Part shown: positions 5,684 through 6,156 of the stretch, piece by piece
How the letters are laid out: each line of letters opens with the position of its first letter
Position numbering within the stretch: the first letter of the stretch is position 1
Assembly (NCBI GenBank): GCA_002841655.1
Contig: PHAH01000051.1
Coordinates: forward strand, 1 to 6,156
DNA from: Candidatus Falkowbacteria bacterium HGW-Falkowbacteria-2
Lineage (GTDB): Bacteria; Patescibacteriota; Patescibacteriia; Patescibacteriales; UBA12465
Length of the DNA stretch: 6,156 bases
Reading direction: 5' to 3'
The notes under the pieces: generated by a model
Seen by the model: the letters and a program-made list of their open reading frames with translations, nothing else
Databases searched by the model: none
Told to the model about the DNA's origin: nothing
Made by a program: the position numbers and the translations under genes

Positions 5684-5686
5684 CCT

Positions 5687-6156
5687 ATGATTATATCTGT
5701 TAGTGGCGCCCCTGGGTCCGGGAAATCAACATTTGCACGTCGTTTGGCTGACGCCCTCGGTTGGCCCCGCTACTATATTGGCGGCATTCGTCGTGAAAAG
5801 GCCGCCGAGCGCGGACTTAGTTTGGCGGAATATAATAAGCTGGGGGAGACCGACCCGGCGACCGATCGCGAAGTCGACGACTTTCAGCGGGAATTAGGGT
5901 TGAAGGAGGATAATTTTGTGATTGAAGGCCGCACTTCCTGGTTTTTCATCCCTCATTCACTCAAAATCTACCTTGATGTCAGCGAGGAAGAGGGCGCAAG
6001 AAGAATTTTTAGCGATTTACAGCATAATTCTCAAAGAAATGAAGATGACGGCTTGAATACCGTTGAGGCGGTAAAGGAGAGCACGAAGCGAAGGCTTGAG
6101 AGCGATAACTTGCGGTATAAGCAGTATTATGGTATAGATGCCTATAATCCGTCCAA
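5687..6156 (+). CDS. Cytidylate-kinase-like P-loop NMP kinase, C-terminus cut by window edge
   Basis: The frame is open for 156 codons from the ATG to the right edge. MIISVSGAPGSGKSTFARRL gives an immediate first strand and Walker A (Gly7-Ala-Pro-Gly-Ser-Gly-Lys-Ser-Thr15). Then come a substrate-side segment around 30-70 (Tyr-Tyr-Ile-Gly-Gly-Ile-Arg-Arg, then LSLAEYNKLGETDPATD), a central strand and Arg-containing motif NFVIEGRTSWFFIP (76-89), and a strand IYLDV (94-98) followed by the Arg-rich lid-like region 105-117. This order matches the archaeal-type/CMP kinase 2 family, which transfers phosphate from ATP to CMP or dCMP in the cytoplasm. Family members are about 180-190 residues, so few are missing. 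Other small nucleotide kinases are possible. It stands alone on the plus strand, divergent from smc. The start is the only ATG just before the P-loop strand; there is no Shine-Dalgarno sequence. Confidence 0.82.
   Translation, partial: MIISVSGAPGSGKSTFARRLADALGWPRYYIGGIRREKAAERGLSLAEYNKLGETDPATDREVDDFQRELGLKEDNFVIEGRTSWFFIPHSLKIYLDVSEEEGARRIFSDLQHNSQRNEDDGLNTVEAVKESTKRRLESDNLRYKQYYGIDAYNPS

Noticed and set aside
5703..5897. Plus-strand open frame of 64 codons.
   Set aside because: Overlaps the kinase gene in another frame, while the kinase frame shows a clear Walker A motif.

Overview
The window looks like chromosomal DNA from a member of the Candidate Phyla Radiation (Patescibacteria), probably of the Parcubacteria type. 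This rests on family resemblance, not on a search. The signs are a two-helix type IV secretion pilin-like protein next to an orphan lipoprotein solute-binding protein, an SMC whose C-terminal head has wording typical of these bacteria (GIEIQATPPGKKI, then LSGGERAL), a compact layout, and start codons without Shine-Dalgarno sequences. The standard bacterial code fits: the complete genes end in TAA or TAG and no reading frame needs UGA recoding.

Layout, left to right. Positions 1-2067 hold three minus-strand genes transcribed from right to left: a solute-binding lipoprotein (697-2067), a secreted pilin-like membrane protein (297-692) and the N-terminal part of a RodZ-like helix-turn-helix protein (1-264, cut by the window edge). 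Gaps of 4 and 32 bp suggest one operon. Its likely promoter lies at 2120-2149, with a hairpin in the leader. A strong terminator at 2231-2263 separates this operon from smc (2278-5520, also minus strand). A 166-bp divergent intergenic region (5521-5686) carries promoters and several hairpins. A cytidylate-kinase-like P-loop NMP kinase (5687 to the right edge) reads out on the plus strand.

The most unusual object is the SMC protein. Both ATPase head halves are intact, but I see no canonical hinge domain. Each coiled-coil arm carries an internal tandem duplication (about 90 residues in the N arm, 88 in the C arm). The four copies of a Phe-Asp motif sit at mirror-image positions about a centre near residue 535. 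This suggests a rod lengthened by matched duplications in both arms and folding back at a small helical apex.

Functionally, smc acts in chromosome organisation and the kinase in nucleotide metabolism. The three-gene operon is cell-envelope related: ligand capture, an envelope pilin or secretion component, and a possible shape or regulatory factor. No transporter permease or ATPase is visible beside the binding protein.
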